Assembly (NCBI GenBank): GCA_040954595.2
Contig: CM082583.2
Coordinates: 10,354,001-10,418,000 of the forward strand
Origin: Balanoglossus misakiensis
Lineage: Eukaryota > Hemichordata
Reading direction: 5' to 3'
DNA length: 64,000 nt
This document shows, piece after piece, positions 23,858-37,400 of this stretch. The notes beneath the pieces were generated by a model. It ran no database searches, had not been told where the DNA came from, and worked only from the letters and a program-made list of their open reading frames with translations. A program made the translations under genes and the position numbers. Position 1 is the first letter of the stretch, and every line of letters starts with the position of its first letter.

Positions 23858-26758
23858 ATGGGTCAGCTATTTGAAAATATCTTCAGCAAGAGTAAATCAT
23901 ATGATGAAGAAGATGATGATTTAGCTCCCAGACACAACAACAGTACAACTGGTCGTGCTGTAGGATCACTGTCCATTGTGTTTTTGGTATATGTTTTAAT
24001 ACAAGCAGACAGACAGTTACTTCCAGCTCTTATTCCAGCAGGTATGCTCAAAATTTAAGGTTTATTTCATTCTTGGCTTTTAAACATTCACACATCATCA
24101 TAGTAAGTTACAAGAACATAGGGAGAAGACTCTTAATTCAATAGTTTTCTAACAGTCTGAACTCTATCATTCTTTAATAGTGGTAGAACTGAACAACAGT
24201 ATTTGGTTATTGATCTTGTATACCTAGTTTTAATTTTTGTGATCTAAATTTTTTTTTGTGTGTTTCAGGACTACGATGTTATCCCAAGCTTGATGATGAC
24301 AATGAACATGACAAATGTCCTGACTTCAGAAATATCTCACATGTGTACTGCGATCCAGATGACTGTATTCCTTTCAATGATTTTCAGGTTTGTGAATTTC
24401 AATCGTATCCAACTGTTCAAAAAACCTTGTGCTGCCTCTGTCACAGCAGTGCATAAAATGATAACAACTTTCTTCTTCAGTAGTCATTGTTCTGTGTCTG
24501 AAATATATCTTGTTTTACTACCTATACCATGCTATTGCTAAAGTGCTCACTTAGAATTTCTGTTTGTATTTTTGTTACAGCATGCAGCTTTGACAGGTCT
24601 GGCCTATGTGTTTGCCTATCTGCTTGCCAGTATTCCAATTGGCAGACTAGCTGATCTGTCCACAAGAGTTGGCGTGATTGGTTTTGGCATGTTTGTCTGG
24701 TGTGCGTTTGTTCTGACAACGGGTCTTTCCAAAACTTTCTGGTTGCTTTTACTGGCTCGTGTTGGAGTTGGTGTGGGCGAGGTAAAGTAAAAATTATGTA
24801 TACACAGTGTAGTCAAACTTATATTCCATTTATACATGTTATGCAATTATAATCAAATGGTTATTTGAGAGCCCAAAATACTAATAATGGTCTTTAATTC
24901 CACGTCATTTCAGGCATCGTGCAACCCATCATCCTATGCATTGTTGTCAGATCTATTTTACACAAGCAGGACCAAAGCTCTATCATTTTATCATCTAGGA
25001 TATTATATAGGTACGTATTGGAAGATAAACACTGTGTGTCACGTATTTCTTGTGCATTGCAATCAAGATTCACTGTATCAATCTGTGATGACACTGTTTC
25101 ATATCATTCCAAATCTAGGGTATATGAATATCTACCTCAACATAATGAATAACAATTTTGTTTCTTTCTTATTCACTTCAGGAGGTTCACTAGGCTATGC
25201 AGTTGGTGCTGCCAACGCTGTGATGTGTTGGAGGTGGCCATTTTTTATCATGGCATTTTTGGGTTTTCTAGTTTTCGTCTTAGTTGTCTTATTTCTCAGA
25301 GATCCTGAAGCGGAAGAGAGAATTTTACCAGCGCCAGTTCCAACATCTTTTAAAGTAAGCACATGTAAATATTTGATGCCAGACGGTCTCAATATCAAAC
25401 AACAGGTCAAATCCAACTTAAACATAGTGTCATAACATAATTTTTTTATAACATTGTATATATTTTTTATAACAAGATATTTTGTTCATTTTAGGAAACA
25501 GCATTACAGTTACTGAAATCCAAGCCGTTTATCATGATCTGCTTCGCTTCTTCAGTGAGAATGATAGCAGCATTTGTATTGTTGGCATGGTTACCAACGT
25601 TTTATGCCAGACAGTTTTCCCTTTCGGTGGATGAATACAGTGGTAAACTGGCTGTAATTGTGTTGGTTGGTGGATGTATAGGAAGCCTTAGTGGAGGGTT
25701 TCTAGCTGATAGGTAATTATTCACATTGGAACTACATATCTATGGAAACTGTATCAGTCACTGTATATGGTACCGTAATTGATAAAGTCTGTATGATAAC
25801 TAACAACAGGATGAACAGTAAAAGTGCATGTTATTTCTTTTTTTTTTCAGGGTGTCTATCAACAAAAAGCAAGCCAAATCATATGTGATAGGACTCAGTC
25901 AGTTAATTGCCACACCTCTTGTAGCCGGTGCCTTTGCAGTTCCACGGGAAGAGCTGTCATTTCTCTTGTTTTTCCTGTCCTTTGTCTTCTCAGAAACATG
26001 GATTGGAGTTTCTGCAACGATTGTCCAGGTAAAATATCAGTGAAATAAGAACAATTTTGGTGCTTTCTACCATGGCAACAAAATTGCTACTTCATCAGTT
26101 TGTTCACTGCAATTTTACAACTTAATTATTGTATTATTTTATGGCATTAAAAAATGACTCGCCATCCACATTGTTATAGCGCCCTCATGAGTCAAATGTG
26201 GATGTCGATAGGATTGTCATCAGTCAAATAAAGTATCATTTGTGCCTTAGTTAATTCTACAATTCGTTGATCTCATTTCCAATACAGGATTTGACAATAC
26301 CGGAAATAAGAGCCCAGGCATCAGCAGTTTATGTTGTGATACACACACTCATTGGTGGCATGGGACCATTGATTGTGAGTTCAGAAATAATTCTTTGCTT
26401 TAACTTAACCGGTTGACCGCTTGAATTGAGCAACACTCAACTTTGCTAGTCTACATATTAATACCTGTCTTTGACTTTAATTCACCAGGTTGCTGTTCTA
26501 CTGGACCAGATCCACTCACAGGACATGTGTGACGAATATATTGGAAATATTTTACTCATCGTTGTACCCAGTTGCTACGGACTATCGGCAATACTCTACT
26601 CACTACTTGGAGTTTTAATCAAAAAACAGATCGAAGGACAGAACATTAGCTATTTACATTTTGACACAGCGGAGTTGGAAGCCAGCACAACTTCAGTGGA
26701 GTCAGACGCGTTCAGTTTGGCCATTCGAAATAGATCATATCAGGGAACGTATTCATAG
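23858..26758 (+). CDS. Spinster-like major facilitator superfamily transporter (508 aa, 9 exons)
   Basis: Exons: 23858-24041, 24269-24387, 24581-24781, 24914-25010, 25182-25354, 25495-25712, 25851-26028, 26288-26374, 26489-26758. All are GT-AG and in phase, giving 508 residues, the usual size for the family. An acidic cytosolic N-terminus precedes TM1, which ends in ADRQLLPALIPAG. TM2-TM3 carry the MFS A-motif-like GRLADLSTRVG, and TM4 has ARVGVGVGEASCNPSSYALLSDLF, closely like the RxxxGxGEAS...DLF block of Spinster (SPNS) proteins. Spinster family members export sphingosine-1-phosphate or lysophospholipids, or act in late endosomes and lysosomes; the substrate here cannot be read from sequence. 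The TM1-TM2 loop (exon 2) is long and has four cysteines, unlike typical SPNS1/2. The gene sits between convergent genes A and B. A distant MFS relative of SPNS is the main alternative. Confidence 0.85.
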
Positions 26759-26965
26759 CTATCAAGTTGATTTTGAAACTTCAACAACTGCGCAATACAA
26801 TGATACACAGGTACCAGATAAACTTTCGTAGTAACCGTGACTGAAAGGAGGGCATATCTGAAGGATTTTTTGAGGTTTGAAGTTTTTTACAAGTGACAGG
26901 AATGTTTTTATTTTAAATCAGGTGTCTTTTAGAAATTTGGGAGCTGTGATAAAATCACAGGTTTT

Positions 26966-26986
26966 AATAAACATGGATGAAATAAA
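26966..26986 (+). terminator. Two polyadenylation signals (AATAAA) of the Spinster-like gene
   Basis: AATAAA hexamers at 26966-26971 and 26981-26986, about 210-230 bp after the stop at 26756-26758. A T-rich and TG-rich tract follows. Confidence 0.6.
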
Positions 26987-28140
26987 CAAATATACTTGTC
27001 ACATGTTGTCTTAATATGCTCTCATACATGTATGTATGTTGTGTGGATATTTTGTAAAAAATAATTTTATTTCAAATACCTTTTTTTCCATAGATGGCAT
27101 ATTTCATGATAAACCTTCAATTTCACACCTGTTCATGAGAATAAGAAATTATATGTATGTAACAAATACATGCGAATACAAGGGGAATATTTACATACTT
27201 GACAATTTGACATAGAAAAGTTAGTATATCACATACGTAAATTTCTGGCATGATTTTATAATTATATCAAACACCATCAACAATCAACCTTTCACTACAG
27301 CTACACTAATTTTAAAATTTACATTGTAAATAAGTAATACATAAGACATGTATGTATTATCCAATAATATTTTAAATAAACTGTGCTAATCCAATGGAAA
27401 TTTCAAGGTGTTATCAGTAAAACAAATTATTGACAGCCACACATTAAGGCATAGTACATTATGTAAGTTGATGTCACCCACAGTTAAAGGCTAAGCCCAT
27501 GGTTTTTGATACTTTTTGTAAATGAACCTGAAAGACAAATGACCTAAGCAGAAAATGTACATGGGTGTCACAATATTTCCATTAGTATTGCAATGTATAC
27601 ACCAGAGAAAAGTAAATGTAAAAGCATCTAATGAGTTGTATTAATGACAATATAAATAGTATAAAAATATAAAATGAAATAAAACCAGAAGACATGAAGT
27701 AGGAATAACCCTCCTCCCCTATTAATCAATATACAGTTCCCACTTCACCATAGAAAGTAATGGCTTGGTTCAAACTACGTTGTATGGTAGAGGAAGAGTT
27801 AAACCACCAGCTGCTAACAATCTGAGAACTACCATCTGCAAATATGACAACTTTGCGGGTTACTTCAAATTTTATACCAAACTCTAACAGATGAGAGAGA
27901 GGAATCTGGTTGATGAGTACAGTGATAAACTTGACAGACACAAACACTATGTTTCCTGAGACCAGAAGTAACATGTTTTAAGTATAACTTGAATATATAA
28001 AACACATCATAAATGCTAAGCATGATGTCAATCATTCCAACACTTTCTTAAATTTAATGCAGTATTCCACATTTTACTGGTTTGATGCAACTAGAATAAT
28101 ACTTAATTTTGACTAATTAAAACATATCATAATTCCCCTT
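26987..28140. other. AT-rich intergenic region between the convergent transporter gene and gene B
   Basis: Strongly AT-rich, with no recognised exon or repeat family. It separates the 3' ends of two convergent genes; part of it may be 3' UTR of gene B on the minus strand. Confidence 0.4.
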
Positions 28141-28146
28141 TTTATT
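28141..28146 (-). terminator. Candidate polyadenylation signal of gene B
   Basis: TTTATT on the plus strand reads AATAAA on the minus strand, about 255 bp downstream of the gene B stop codon at 28402-28404. It is the nearest canonical hexamer I noticed; downstream alternatives exist in this AT-rich region. Confidence 0.45.
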
Positions 28147-28401
28147 CCAACTCTATACAAAGAGAATTCCAGCACCAAAAGGATGACCTGCAACCATAAT
28201 AATCAATTGAATATTTATCTAGGTGATGTACCAAAATATAAGATTAATATTAGTTACGACATTTGGAAGCATTTACCATTTTGGCACTTCACTCAGGGAA
28301 GATACAATCTACACTATCACAGGCTTATTGCAGTGAGATCTTCTTATCATATTTCTCACTGTACGACTTCACTGACTGATTTCAGTCTCTCTTCCGCTTG
28401 C

Positions 28402-31400
28402 CTAGCTAGGCAGCGAGGTTGGACCAAATGACGGCGTCGACTGCAGATGTTCCAAGAAATCTTGCGAATTCATTTGAAGCACAGGATTACCCAATGGTGT
28501 CTGCATGCCTGCACTGGTGAACGCCAAGGTCTGTGCTCTGCTGTGTGACTGGGCTATCAGATTGTTGATTTCTTCCATCCGATTCATGACACGCTGTTGA
28601 TTTCTGCAATGAGCGATAGAATTTAATAAATTGCATACAAGTCATACAAGTCTACTGTAACTTAAAAGTGGCAAATTTCTATTAGTTAAACAACCAACAA
28701 ACATCCACAAAGAACAAGGTGGTTGAATCATACCTGTCCGTGGCTAAACTGTCCCTGGATCTCTTCATATTTTGTAGAAGTTGTCTCAAACTTGTCATTT
28801 CATCATTGAGTGCCTGAATCTGGATCTTCTCAACCGATCTGAATGCCCTTTCGATGGACAATTCATTCTCCAATGAAGCAATCTGTGGATAAATAATGTC
28901 AATAGTTGAGCAGATATTACATCAAGACACTAACATATCCCAGAGCCTTAAAGGCATATCTGAATGATAGTTCATCAGCTCTGAAACTCACCTTTTTCTT
29001 TTCATCAGTGTCATTGCGGTTTTTGATCACTTCTTTTTGATCATCTAGTTGTTTTTGTATTTGTTTATTGAGATCAAACAGCATCTGTTCCACTTCGAGC
29101 CTTGAAAAGATTACACAAAGATATAATTGTGACACAACATATTGCTTGTTTTGTATGAAGAGAAGGGGGAGGGGGAGGTCATAACTGAAAGGATGACCAG
29201 CCAAATGAGAATTTTGATCTCAAAGTGCTTGCTTTTTTCCTGGCAAAATACAACATCAAGCCTTCATGCTAAACCAGTTGCTGTCTGACAGCAAATACGC
29301 CATGCTTTCCAACCAACATTTCTGTACAACGCAGTTTCTTCATACATACATACCAACCCAATATCCTATTAGTTCATCGGCAGAGCAAGCAACTGTGTGT
29401 GTGTAGTGCAAACAATATTTGACATAAATATGACAGATAAACGGTGAGGAAAATAGAGGTGGATCAACATTGCAATGTTTGAAGGAATAGAAGACAACTG
29501 TGTTGGATGTTGCATGAGCTCACCTTGTCAAGCCTGAGATGGGCTTATGATAGTAATGTGTCCGAGAATGAGATGGCCTGAAGTGTAACACCACATGAGT
29601 AGAGAAAGAACGAATAACCAAGAATGAGATCATGGCCTTTTGACATGCATAGATGAAAACTTAATCAGGACACTTACTGGTTTATCAGAGTGAAATCCAA
29701 GATGATATCAATTGAGAGCTATGTGAGTAAACTCTGAAATGTTGTCAATTGACTGCTAGTTGAAACAACTCACATGTAACATGTGTCATTTACATGGTAT
29801 AGTTTGACACTTTACAATACTAAAGTGAAGGATGTACCGTTATGTATAAAGAAAGCAATCACGGTAGAATTGAAAGGCACTCAGGAAGTTAGGACTTGAG
29901 TAGAAAGTTACTTAGGGGTTAGTAGACAAATAAGAAAAGACATAATGAGCCATCATTGATAAGTTTGACAGTGTTGAATTACTCTGTGTGGGGAATGATG
30001 AATTTCAGGGAAATGACAAAATGAATCAATATCAAGTCCTCAATAAATTCACTGAAAGAATTGTTGATTTGACAATACTTGCAAAAAGTTAAACATCTTG
30101 ACTGCAATTAGGGACTATACCAATATGGACTGTGCATCCTAACAAAAAAGTCTTAACAAAGTCCCCAATCCACAAATAAGCAAAAATTCTAAAACAAAGC
30201 TGAATGTTTGAATGGAAAAACATCTACATATCATCAATAATGTACAACTCTAGCATTGAATGGCCATACTTTGACTGTAATTCTATCCTAGTTGGTTCTA
30301 CGTCAAAATCTTCACTGCTTCTTCGGCTAGATGATCTGTAACCAGCAGCAGATTCTAAATCATCAAAACTCCTGCAAATAAAGTGACATCAAAGCTGAAT
30401 TTTAACCTTGGTTACATAAATTACAGAATCCCAAAATTCAGAATTACAACTTTACAGCATTTATGACCTACAAATTAAACTGATCATACTCAGAAACCAA
30501 CACTGACCTTTGTGGTATAAATTTCTCTGTCCGTAGTCTGTCTTGTGTCTGGTTGAGTTGTGTCTGTAAGAGTTCTTTCTCGATGGACAATTCTCCAAGT
30601 TGTCGTTTTAATCGGAGGACTTCATGAGTCTTATCCTCTACTTGATCTCTACAAAATTCAACATTGAGAAAAAACAGTGAAGTCGAAGCATGCTGATTTC
30701 TGTATGAAGTAAATGTACATGGGTGGCGATCGAGTGCTTAAAACATGCAAACTAAAAAGTTTCATAACAAGCATTTCCATTGTCAAGTTTACCTCTTTTT
30801 ATCCAGATCTGATGTCAGATGATGAACTTGATCCATCAGTTTCCTCCTGTCAACTTCTAGTACATCACTACAAAGGAATGAATGAATGAATGAATGAATG
30901 AAAATACATCTAAGAACTAGTGAATATTCAGAAAGAACACAAACATTACTCGTGTGATATATTCAAATACACATATGAAAGTTCTTGCAAGATATGATCT
31001 TCCTCAAAAGCTAACATGTCATACCTCTTATGTGCCAACTCTGATGATAAAAATTTATTTTTCTCATTCCAACGTTCTTCTTGACTATCAAGCTGTCTTT
31101 TCAAACCTGCAACTTCAAGCTGCAATTCAAAATAGTAAAAAGAACATTCCAGTTTTACTGAAATACTTATGCCATGTCACATGAATGTCATATCTGAATA
31201 AGTAAAATTTTTTACACAGGCCTTCGTGAATGCACACAACTGTAAAGGCAAGAAAATGAATAAATGCTAAATACCCTAAATGCTAAATTACCTGGAACTG
31301 TTGGACCTGTTCCTGTAAACTTTGTGTCCTATAATCTTTGCTATTCACATCACTCTCCAGGTTGTTGATAGTTTCTTGCATTTTCTGCATTCTGTCTTTC

Positions 31401-34400
31401 TCAAAGGTGACGGTAGTTTCTGCTTTGGATAACTTCAACTGAAGGGTGTTGATTTCTTCCTTCAGAGCGGCCTGAAATATTGAGAAATGACAAAATCTGT
31501 ACTAGACATTTCACCCCCATTTCATGTACCAGGGTATAATAAAGGTAACCACAGGATCAAAAAACGATATAATCAGACAATATTGTAAAAGCGGAAGGGT
31601 GAATCATTGCATATCTAATATTCCAAAGATTACTAAATACCTGTTTGGCTAGTACGTACAGCAAACCAGCATATGATAAGCATGAACAGAAAGCTACCAA
31701 GGTAAGATCTAGATCTGAAGGCCTGGAATCTTACCCTCTTTTTGCGTTCTTCCTCCAACGCTCCTTTCAAACCGTGCACTTTCTGCTCAGCTAATCGACG
31801 GTTGGATCTTTCCTCAATCAGCTGATTTTTCAGCGTCGAGATCATGTTCTCCAGCAGCTTCATATCGACACCGAGCTGTGACTTGGACTCCAACGCTACT
31901 TGGTAATTCTCTTCAGCTTTTTTCAGCAGTGCCTCCGACTGTCAACAGATCAGAATCAATAATGAATGCTTACATCATTGTTAACACTCTGTGTTTTCTT
32001 TCACTGTGATCTTATACACTGAACTACTAAGCCAAGCTGTATAAAACAAATCAATACAGCTGCTTGAATTCATGTTGCCTCACTAAGCGTCACAACACAA
32101 ACGTACATGGCAGCTCAAAGGGGACAAAATTTAAATGTCCCTGATTTCATAATTTTTTCTTAATGTGAGCATGCAGTTATATATAAAGTTCTGTGTTTCC
32201 TGAAGCATGCTATATTATTATCCATGGATGTTCTGTACATAGCATAGACAACATGCATGAAGCATATGATTTGCTGAATGAATATTAGTGACCGTGACCT
32301 TAATCTTATTATAATAAAATTATATCTACATGTACAAAACATTGCAACAACCATGACATTATGGATGATATGACAAAGTTCCTGAATGTAAAACAGATGT
32401 TGCCCTCATAGCCAGTCTATATGTGTATAAGACATCACTAGCAACTAATGTATATCTACCTTGCAAATTACAACCAATGGTGCTACAAAAAGGAATGAAG
32501 GCAAGCAATTCTTGAAAAACTATCTTACATGGCCACAATATTACCAATACAAGCAAAGACCATCTCTGCAGTGACTGTGCTACGACACAGACATATTAGC
32601 TTAACTATTATACCTATCATATGACATGCTATTGTGTTTCCCATATTCCTATTTCTACACTGATCTGTTTCTATGTCTCTACACGAGTTCAGAAACAATA
32701 TTCTAACCTCAATATCATCCGTCTATACATTGAAAGTATGCATTGATGTAGGATGTACATCAAAAAAAAAGGAAAGAGGTCAGAACAGAACAGGTTATGG
32801 GGTAAGATCGTACAATGAGACAGGTTTACAGAATGCATCACTTTCTACTGTGTTGGCAACAGCATCTATTTCCCTGCAACTGCATTCAATTGTTTAGTTC
32901 TTTGACACCAACTTTAAACAATCTGTCTGTGACTTACTCCCATCCTACAAATAAATTTGAAAAATAAAAGCAATGTGATTTATATGATATAGTTCTCACT
33001 TTACCTTTGCAATACCATGAGCCAAACCTTCATGTTCTTTTTCTTTCGTCCGAATCAAATGACCGGTTTCATCCCTTTGTTGTTTCAACTGTTGTTTGAG
33101 TATCTGATTCAATCTGTTGGCTTTCTCTAGGGCGTCCTGCAAATCTTCAATCATCTCCTCTTTGCTCTGTTTCTCAAGTTTGAATTTATTTGCCAGAAGT
33201 TTGGTCCCATTCAGTTCCTCTTCCAGAACTTTCACTTGCATTTCTGTCTCCTGGTGTTTCCCAAATCTGACGGGGAAAAACTTGCTGTCATAAATTCACA
33301 AAAAGCCTAGTAGGGCACACAGAGTGGAACACTCTACAAAACTACTTGGATGTGTGTCAGACACGTGTTATGCAAAAAAGTGTATTCTATTGGTGAGTTT
33401 TGTACCTCTGTTCTGTTTCGAATTCCTGGACGGCTTGTTTGAGTGTTATCAGCTGTGAGTCTTTCTGATCAAGTCTTTGTCTCATCAAATCACACTCTTC
33501 TTGTAAATGTTTCAGTTCCTTCCTGGCACTGTCTCGTTCCAGTTCAATCTGATGTTTTTCTCTCTCATGTTGCCTCGTAATACTGTCTGTTGACACTCCA
33601 TTATGTTCTTGAATCTTAGTGATGTAATGATCCCGGTCAGATAACTTCCGAATGGTCTCTTGAAAATCTGACAAACAAAAACAACATGCAGTAATTATGT
33701 TTACTTTTCACAGTACATGTAACATTTCCCCCTTATTGCACACCAGTATACTGGCTATATAAAATCCAATGCTCATAATAACAGATTATTAAACGTATTC
33801 TTATTATTTTTCAAATCACCTCTATGTAGCTGATTTTTCTCTTGTTGTAACTGTGCTGCGTATTCATTGCTGGCTTCAACAGTCGCCTTGGATGTATCTA
33901 ACTCCACCTGTAGGTCATGAATCTGATCTTGCAAACGTCTTTTTGTCGACAGCTCCTTCTGCCATTCATGCTGAAAATGTATAGACATTGAAACTTAAAT
34001 TAGTAAAAAGATATTGCAAGATTTGAAATATTCAATAAAATTTCTTTTAAATTGAGTAAGGACTGCATTTGTATTTGAGCGATGGGTTCTTAACTACTGT
34101 CTATGCATCCCACAATCAACCATACATGGGTATCTGAAAAAAAAATTCACTCATCTAATTACCCTCATATTTTCACATTGCTTTCTCTCGCTCGCCAATG
34201 CTGCATTGATGACATCATGCTCCCTTCTCAAACTTTCCACTTCGATTTTGGCTGATGCCAGGTCAAAATTCATGGACGACAGTTTGTCACTGGACTCTGA
34301 GGTATCAGATCCCATAGTCAGCTTTGCATGAGATATTTCTGAATTTAATGAGTCTCTTAGTTTCTCAGCAACATTCAGCTGAAATAAAAACACATAAATC

Positions 34401-37400
34401 ATTAAATGCTAATAATATTTTGATGAACAGACTTAGCATGATAGGATCACGATTTGATGATAAAAAAAGTAAATGTCTGAACCATTTTCAATTTACTTGT
34501 TCTTTTGCAATTTTGGTCCTCAAAGGTCAGTCATCAGTACTCACCCTTGTCCTGAGTTCATTGACCTCTGCTTTCAACACTTTGTCGTCAGCCGTTTGGT
34601 GTAACTTATATTTCTCGAACTCGTCTTTAACCGCAGTAAGCTCATCTTCCAGTTTGGATTTCTCTGACTGTAACTTGTATTTCTCATTGCATAAATATTC
34701 GTTGACTTCACGGTCAGCTGCTGCTTCTTTCATCTAGAAATCAGGATTCATGAGAGTCAACAGATGTTCCATATTTTGATCAATTCACTTACTCCATCCA
34801 CAAGCAGTATTCTATTACAATCATATTCCAGTTATAGAAAACTAATTTGAAAAATTCCAAGACATGTTTACCTTGACAGTGAGTTCTCTTGTCAACCTTT
34901 CAATCTCTTCTCTATTGGATCTTGTCTCTGCCAATAATAATGCTGTTTTCTGTCCCTGAGATGTGCTGCTTTCACTCTGTTCACTAAACAAAATTAATCC
35001 CAGAAAATTCTTTGAATGTATTGTTCACCATGACAAAAGGGACAAAGATGCTCACTTTTGACAATTTTTGGTTATTTGGCTTCTTTTGATAAAATACTTA
35101 TATTGGTCTGTTCACTGAAATATGCTCAATACTGAAGACATCTTGTGGAGTGTAATTTTCCACCACCTTATAACAACCATCACAAGATAACTACCATTCT
35201 AACCTACTTTCTATTCTACAGTAGTTACAGTACGTTAGTTTTAAGGTTTCAGTTTACCTGGCCTGACATAGGTCAATGCTGATTGGATGGATGGTTCATG
35301 GGAAGTAACCAATGAGGTGGAGACATGGTCAATGCAAAGCATGCAAAGGAAGAAAGACATGATGTTTGTTAAACACAAAACACATGCAACAGAAGAAGAT
35401 GGTGCCACATCAAACAATAGAAAAATAATGACCAGACAAAAAGGAGTTGATACAGAGCTTTATGGACCACATAGGAGAGGTCATTTCTGTTGCTGTTGTC
35501 ATTTGTTTGATGGAATACAATGACCAAAATAGTGTTGATTCCGTAACACTTTATGAGATCATTTCATAATGCAATTAAAATCACCAGTGTTTTTTCATTG
35601 TCCCATTTCTGAAAAGGTGCCACCTTTTACAGATATGAATAGTGTTAGTAAGATATATGACATTAATAAAGTACCTTCGTAGTTAATGAAATGATTGAGA
35701 AGTATTCATACTCATGATACATGTACCATATGTTACTTATTTCTAAATTGTAAATCTGAAAATTCTTGCAAATTAACATGCACTCTTTCTGCAGTTGAAG
35801 ATTAATAATTTTCACACGATGAACATTGCGTGCCATTCTAAAAAAAGATTAAAATGCAAGACTTACGCCACAAGTGTTTGCAATGAATCAATCTGTTTCT
35901 GTCTGCCTTCAGCAAGTCTTTCTATCCCAGCCAAGTCCTGCTGCAAAGTTTCTAACTCCAGTTGTTTGTCTTCAGCCCATCTTGTAGCTGTCTCCATCTC
36001 TTTCCTCAACGACACCACCTCCTTATTTCTCTCTTCCGTCAGTTCGTTGATGTTCTCCAACTGTTCAAGCAGTGATTTCACCTCTCTGTGTTCGGAATCG
36101 GCCAGCAGTTTGGCTGTTTCCAGCTCCTGATGCGTCTGTTCCAGTTGTCGGATCCTGTCCTCCGCAAGTCCGCTGGTGCCGACCAGTTCCTGCTGCAGGG
36201 AGTCGATCTCCTGCTCTCTGCCCTCGGCCAGTCTCTGCGTGTTTCGCAATCCCTGCTGCAACTTTCTGATCTCCTTCAGTCTCTCATCTGCTAAATTCCT
36301 GATATTGTTGAGTTCTTTCTGCAGTGATTCTGCCTGCTTTTGTCGCACTTCTGCCAAGGATTTGACAACGCTCAGTTCTTGCTCTAGTGATTCCTTCACT
36401 GTGGCCAATCTTCTCACTTCGTCTGCATCCTAATAACAAGAGTTGAAACATTTCTAAATGTTTGCACGCACGCAGTTTCTAGTCCTACTCCTGAAGCACA
36501 CTGAAACACTGACTAATTCGTATGCTGTGTTGGCAGCCCTATACTAACACTGCAATGTGCTTGTAGAAATTAAACCAGGATTTATACAATTGCTGATTGA
36601 CATAATGATACCTCAGTGAGTTTTATTTATGCTGGTATAAATATGCAAGCACACTTTACCTTGGAAGCAATCATTTTATTACCACTTTCCAATCTCTTGA
36701 TACACTTCTTGGCATTTTCCAACTCTCTTGATGTACTTTCCAGTTTTTTATGCATCGTTCTTTTCTCAGTGTTGAGCTGGTTGTGTCTCTCCTTCCAGAC
36801 TCTGACTTCCGACTTCAGTGATGCAAGCTGTTGGAAATAATTATTCACATGCAGAATATGAGAAAAAATTGGTTCATTCATAAGCTCAACTATACTACCC
36901 TACTTTGAATATGATGTTGCATCCAATCACATTTTCTGAGCAGTGATGTGTCAATTTGTTGGAACTTAAGCACTGTCTCTGCACTCAGACAGAAAGATGC
37001 TGACAGTTTGAGGTCGCCATGTCCACTTGATTACTTGAAATCCCAGCAAAGGAGAGAAAATTCAGTCAACTTTGTACCACACTCCAAGATTTGACATGCA
37101 TGAATCACAAGACTTTAATATGAGTTTGTTATGGTTAGTCAAAATGAAAAGTCACATTCTGTATTTTTACCTTATCCTCAGAAACTGAAAGACTAGCTGC
37201 AGATGCCTGATGTACAGGGAGAAAGATGGCATACAATGATTAGAGAAGAACACAGCATGGCCCTTCAGCAGCAAACAATGATGTGAGAAACATGCCAGAT
37301 ACTGAAGGAACTCAAACACACATCAAATCGTGGCATTTTTGAGTCAAACATGCAAAGTACAAACAAGTGCAGATATAATTGCTGAACCATAGGATGAGGA

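Noticed and set aside
35287-35523. Plus-strand open frame of ~78 codons in a gene B intron
   Set aside because: No splice signals, domain or polyadenylation context; consistent with chance.
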